60,487 nt of DNA, from the NCBI GenBank assembly GCA_044224215.1, contig JBGAKX010000011.1, positions 1 through 60,487 on the forward strand, in the 5' to 3' direction. The notes beneath the pieces were generated by a model. It did not search any database. It was not told the origin of the DNA and saw only the letters and a list, made by a program, of their open reading frames with translations. Position 1 is the stretch's first letter. Each line of letters begins with the position of its first letter. A program made the position numbers and the translations under genes. This DNA is from DAOMFM01 sp035429825 (GTDB lineage: Bacteria; Acidobacteriota; Blastocatellia; UBA7656; JADIYM01). Shown here one piece after another: positions 59,190 through 60,487 of this stretch.

Positions 59190-59222
59190 CGGCTGGGTAT
59201 CCCCTGATTCGTCGAAAACGCC

Positions 59223-59251
59223 ATAATACCCGCCGCGTGACTGAGCGGCAA
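59223..59251 (-). promoter_or_regulatory. Promoter for leuS-lptE-holA
   Basis: On the minus strand TTGCCG (59251-59246), a 17-base spacer and TATTAT (59228-59223), about 34 bases before the leuS ATG. No T-box leader is present, as the transcript would have under 30 untranslated bases. Confidence 0.65.
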
Positions 59252-59381
59252 CGCGAATTGGGTGAATGAATCCGGGACACCCGCCGCCGGAACACGCGCA
59301 AGTCATTGGCCTGCAGTACTTTGACGCTCGACTTGGAACGGACGTTCGTCTGATAACGCGCAAGCCAGCCTGAAAACCGTC

Positions 59382-59410
59382 TTGACACGATCGCGCTTGT
59401 CGGGTATACA
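59382..59410 (+). promoter_or_regulatory. Strong promoter for the TPR gene
   Basis: A consensus TTGACA (59382-59387), a 17-base spacer and TATACA (59405-59410). It precedes the ATG at 59494 by 84 bases and faces away from the leuS promoter; the rest of the 304-base gap shows no gene. Confidence 0.75.
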
Positions 59411-59493
59411 CAAACGATTCCATTGGACTTAAGCCTCGTACCCGACGGTACGTCATTCATAGTTCGCTCCAAATTCGTCCGCCGAGGGACTCG

Positions 59494-60487
59494 ATGAGGA
59501 ACTCCAATACGAAGACTGCCAAGGGCACGTCCGCCAAGGGAAAGTCAAAACCTGCAGCGCCAAAGAAAGCCGCCCGCAACACGCCGGCAAAATCGACGAA
59601 ACCGGCACGCCCCATCGCAAAGGCTTCCGCAAGCAGGTCGGCCGTGAAGAAGACAACGCCGAAGGCTGCAGGCAAGGCCGCTCCGTCTCGAAAATCTGCG
59701 GCGAAGCCCGCGCCGAAGCCAAAGACGTCGAAGCCCGCACCGGCCAAGTCCGCTGCAAAGCGAGCGGCTCCGGCAACAAAATCCAAGCCGAAGGCCAAGG
59801 CGCCCGCGAAGGTTGTCGCCAAAGCGAAGCGCCCTGCGCCGAAGAAGGCCGCGCCCGTCTCCAGAGGGAAGGCGAAACCGGTCGCCAGGCGGACAGCCAA
59901 GGCCGCGCCGGCGCGATCGGCAAAGACGAAATCGGCGGCAAAGCCCGCGAAACGGCCGGTCGCGACGCGTCCAGCCGCAAAGAAGCCCGTCGCGTCGAAG
60001 CGGCTGGTCGCGGCGAAGACCCCTGCACGGCCGGCGAAGGCTGTTGCGAAGGCTCCGGTGCGAAAACTCGCGGCCGCCGCTCAGGCTGCACGACGCCACG
60101 CGCCCGCGCTGGCCGTCGCCAAGCTGGTCGCAAAGCCGGCGCCGGTCCCGATGCCAAAGGTCCCCAAGCTCGCGGAGGTCCTCAAGGCATACGACGCCGC
60201 GATCAAGCTCTTTCAGCGCGGCAACTACACCCAGGCGCGCGATGCGTTCGAAGCGATCGGGAAGAAGTACCCGAACCAGTCGGACATCGTCGCACGCGTC
60301 GGACAGTACCTCGACATCTGCCGGCAGCGTCTGGGAACGCCGCCAAAGCTCCCGCAGACGCCCGAGTCGCTCTACAACCGCGGCATCGTCGAGATGAACA
60401 ACGCGCGGTTCGAGGAGGCGATCGACTTCTTCAAGCGCGCGCTGAAGTCGGATCCCCAGATGCCGCACGTGCTCTACTCGCTCGCCG
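59494..60487 (+). CDS. Histone H1-like Lys/Ala/Pro-rich protein with TPR repeats, 5' part
   Basis: The frame is open from ATG 59494 to the window end (331 residues, incomplete). Residues about 1-225 are nearly all Lys, Ala, Pro, Arg, Thr, Ser and Val in PAKxAKP/KPAxKSA-type repeats, like the C-terminal tails of histone H1 and AlgP-type bacterial DNA-binding proteins. From about 235 TPR-like helices begin (VLKAYDAAIKLFQRGNYTQARDAFEAIGKKYP in pieces; SLYNRGIVEMNNARFEEAIDFFKRALKSDP). No signal peptide, so a cytoplasmic, perhaps nucleoid- or RNA-associated protein; this is inference. GAGGGA ends 4 bases before ATG. Confidence 0.8.
   Translation, partial: MRNSNTKTAKGTSAKGKSKPAAPKKAARNTPAKSTKPARPIAKASASRSAVKKTTPKAAGKAAPSRKSAAKPAPKPKTSKPAPAKSAAKRAAPATKSKPKAKAPAKVVAKAKRPAPKKAAPVSRGKAKPVARRTAKAAPARSAKTKSAAKPAKRPVATRPAAKKPVASKRLVAAKTPARPAKAVAKAPVRKLAAAAQAARRHAPALAVAKLVAKPAPVPMPKVPKLAEVLKAYDAAIKLFQRGNYTQARDAFEAIGKKYPNQSDIVARVGQYLDICRQRLGTPPKLPQTPESLYNRGIVEMNNARFEEAIDFFKRALKSDPQMPHVLYSLA

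Noticed and set aside
59190..59222. T-box leader before leuS
   Set aside because: The promoter at 59223-59251 leaves under 35 untranslated bases, with no T-box sequence.
1..60487. tRNA, rRNA, tmRNA or tRNA-Sec genes
   Set aside because: Scanning the intergenic gaps by eye, I saw no cloverleaf-like sequence with a TTCGA-type T loop and no rRNA-like stretch. A covariance-model search would be decisive.

Overview
The window is a high-GC, gene-dense bacterial chromosome segment with no tRNA, rRNA, prophage, insertion sequence or CRISPR. An acidobacterial origin (Acidobacteriota, perhaps the Vicinamibacteria side) is my best guess: a GWxTD-domain secreted protein, a protein kinase fused to a SUMF1/FGE domain, a large SBBP-repeat secreted protein, a cyclic-nucleotide-binding plus DUF4388 regulator, a class-B type succinate dehydrogenase (sdhCAB) and LptE/KdsB (an LPS-bearing outer membrane) fit together there. 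This is inference from gene content, not a database match.

Layout. 0-7.5 kb (+): 3' end of gpsA, smpB, pepA, a secreted HEAT-repeat protein, a GWxTD protein and aspS. 7.4-14.3 kb (-): pcp with a DUF979/DUF969 membrane pair, sdhCAB, an epoxide-hydrolase-like enzyme. 14.4-18.8 kb (+): a cNMP/DUF4388 protein, a small secreted protein, glycerate 2-kinase, an NtrC-type regulator. 18.8-21.3 kb (-): a lone ABC ATPase, a DUF721/DciA-like protein and a secreted metallophosphoesterase interrupted by an in-frame TGA exactly where its family carries a Cys. 21.4-24.2 kb: maf, an unknown 107-residue protein, ribA (-), an FHA-GGDEF diguanylate cyclase. 24.4-30.5 kb (+): pilN, pilO, pilP-like, a pseudopilin-like protein with a long acidic tract, then cpsB, a DegT aminotransferase and rfbA for surface polysaccharide. 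30.6-35.5 kb (+): an ECF sigma factor followed after 6 bases by a TonB-like protein, a thioredoxin/NHL protein, an AraC regulator. 35.5-40.5 kb: an M1 aminopeptidase, inositol-phosphate synthase, an alpha/beta hydrolase, pyrF. 40.6-49 kb: the SBBP protein, dimethylargininase, then kdsB-pyrG-pyrK-pyrD on the minus strand. 49.1-54 kb: a RskA-like anti-sigma, a kinase-SUMF1 fusion, a two-CBS protein and proline dehydrogenase; kdsB and the last three carry clustered indels. 54.2-60.5 kb: rpsT, a block of palindromic repeats, the leuS-lptE-holA operon (-) and the start of a Lys/Ala/Pro-rich TPR protein (+).

Housekeeping genes sit in tight, often translationally coupled runs (ATGA, GTGA or TGATG overlaps). 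Several promoters share TTGCC/TTGCG -35 boxes, 17-base spacers and TATAxT -10 boxes. A minority of genes have a TANNNT box 6-7 bases before ATG and no Shine-Dalgarno, which looks like leaderless transcription.

The most exciting item is the probable selenoprotein at 20192-21292: the UGA reads C-G-U where relatives have C-G-C, the frame stays open for 292 codons beyond it, and a GC-rich hairpin follows at once. The 48.5-53.2 kb indels look like sequence error rather than biology and limit what can be said about those genes.
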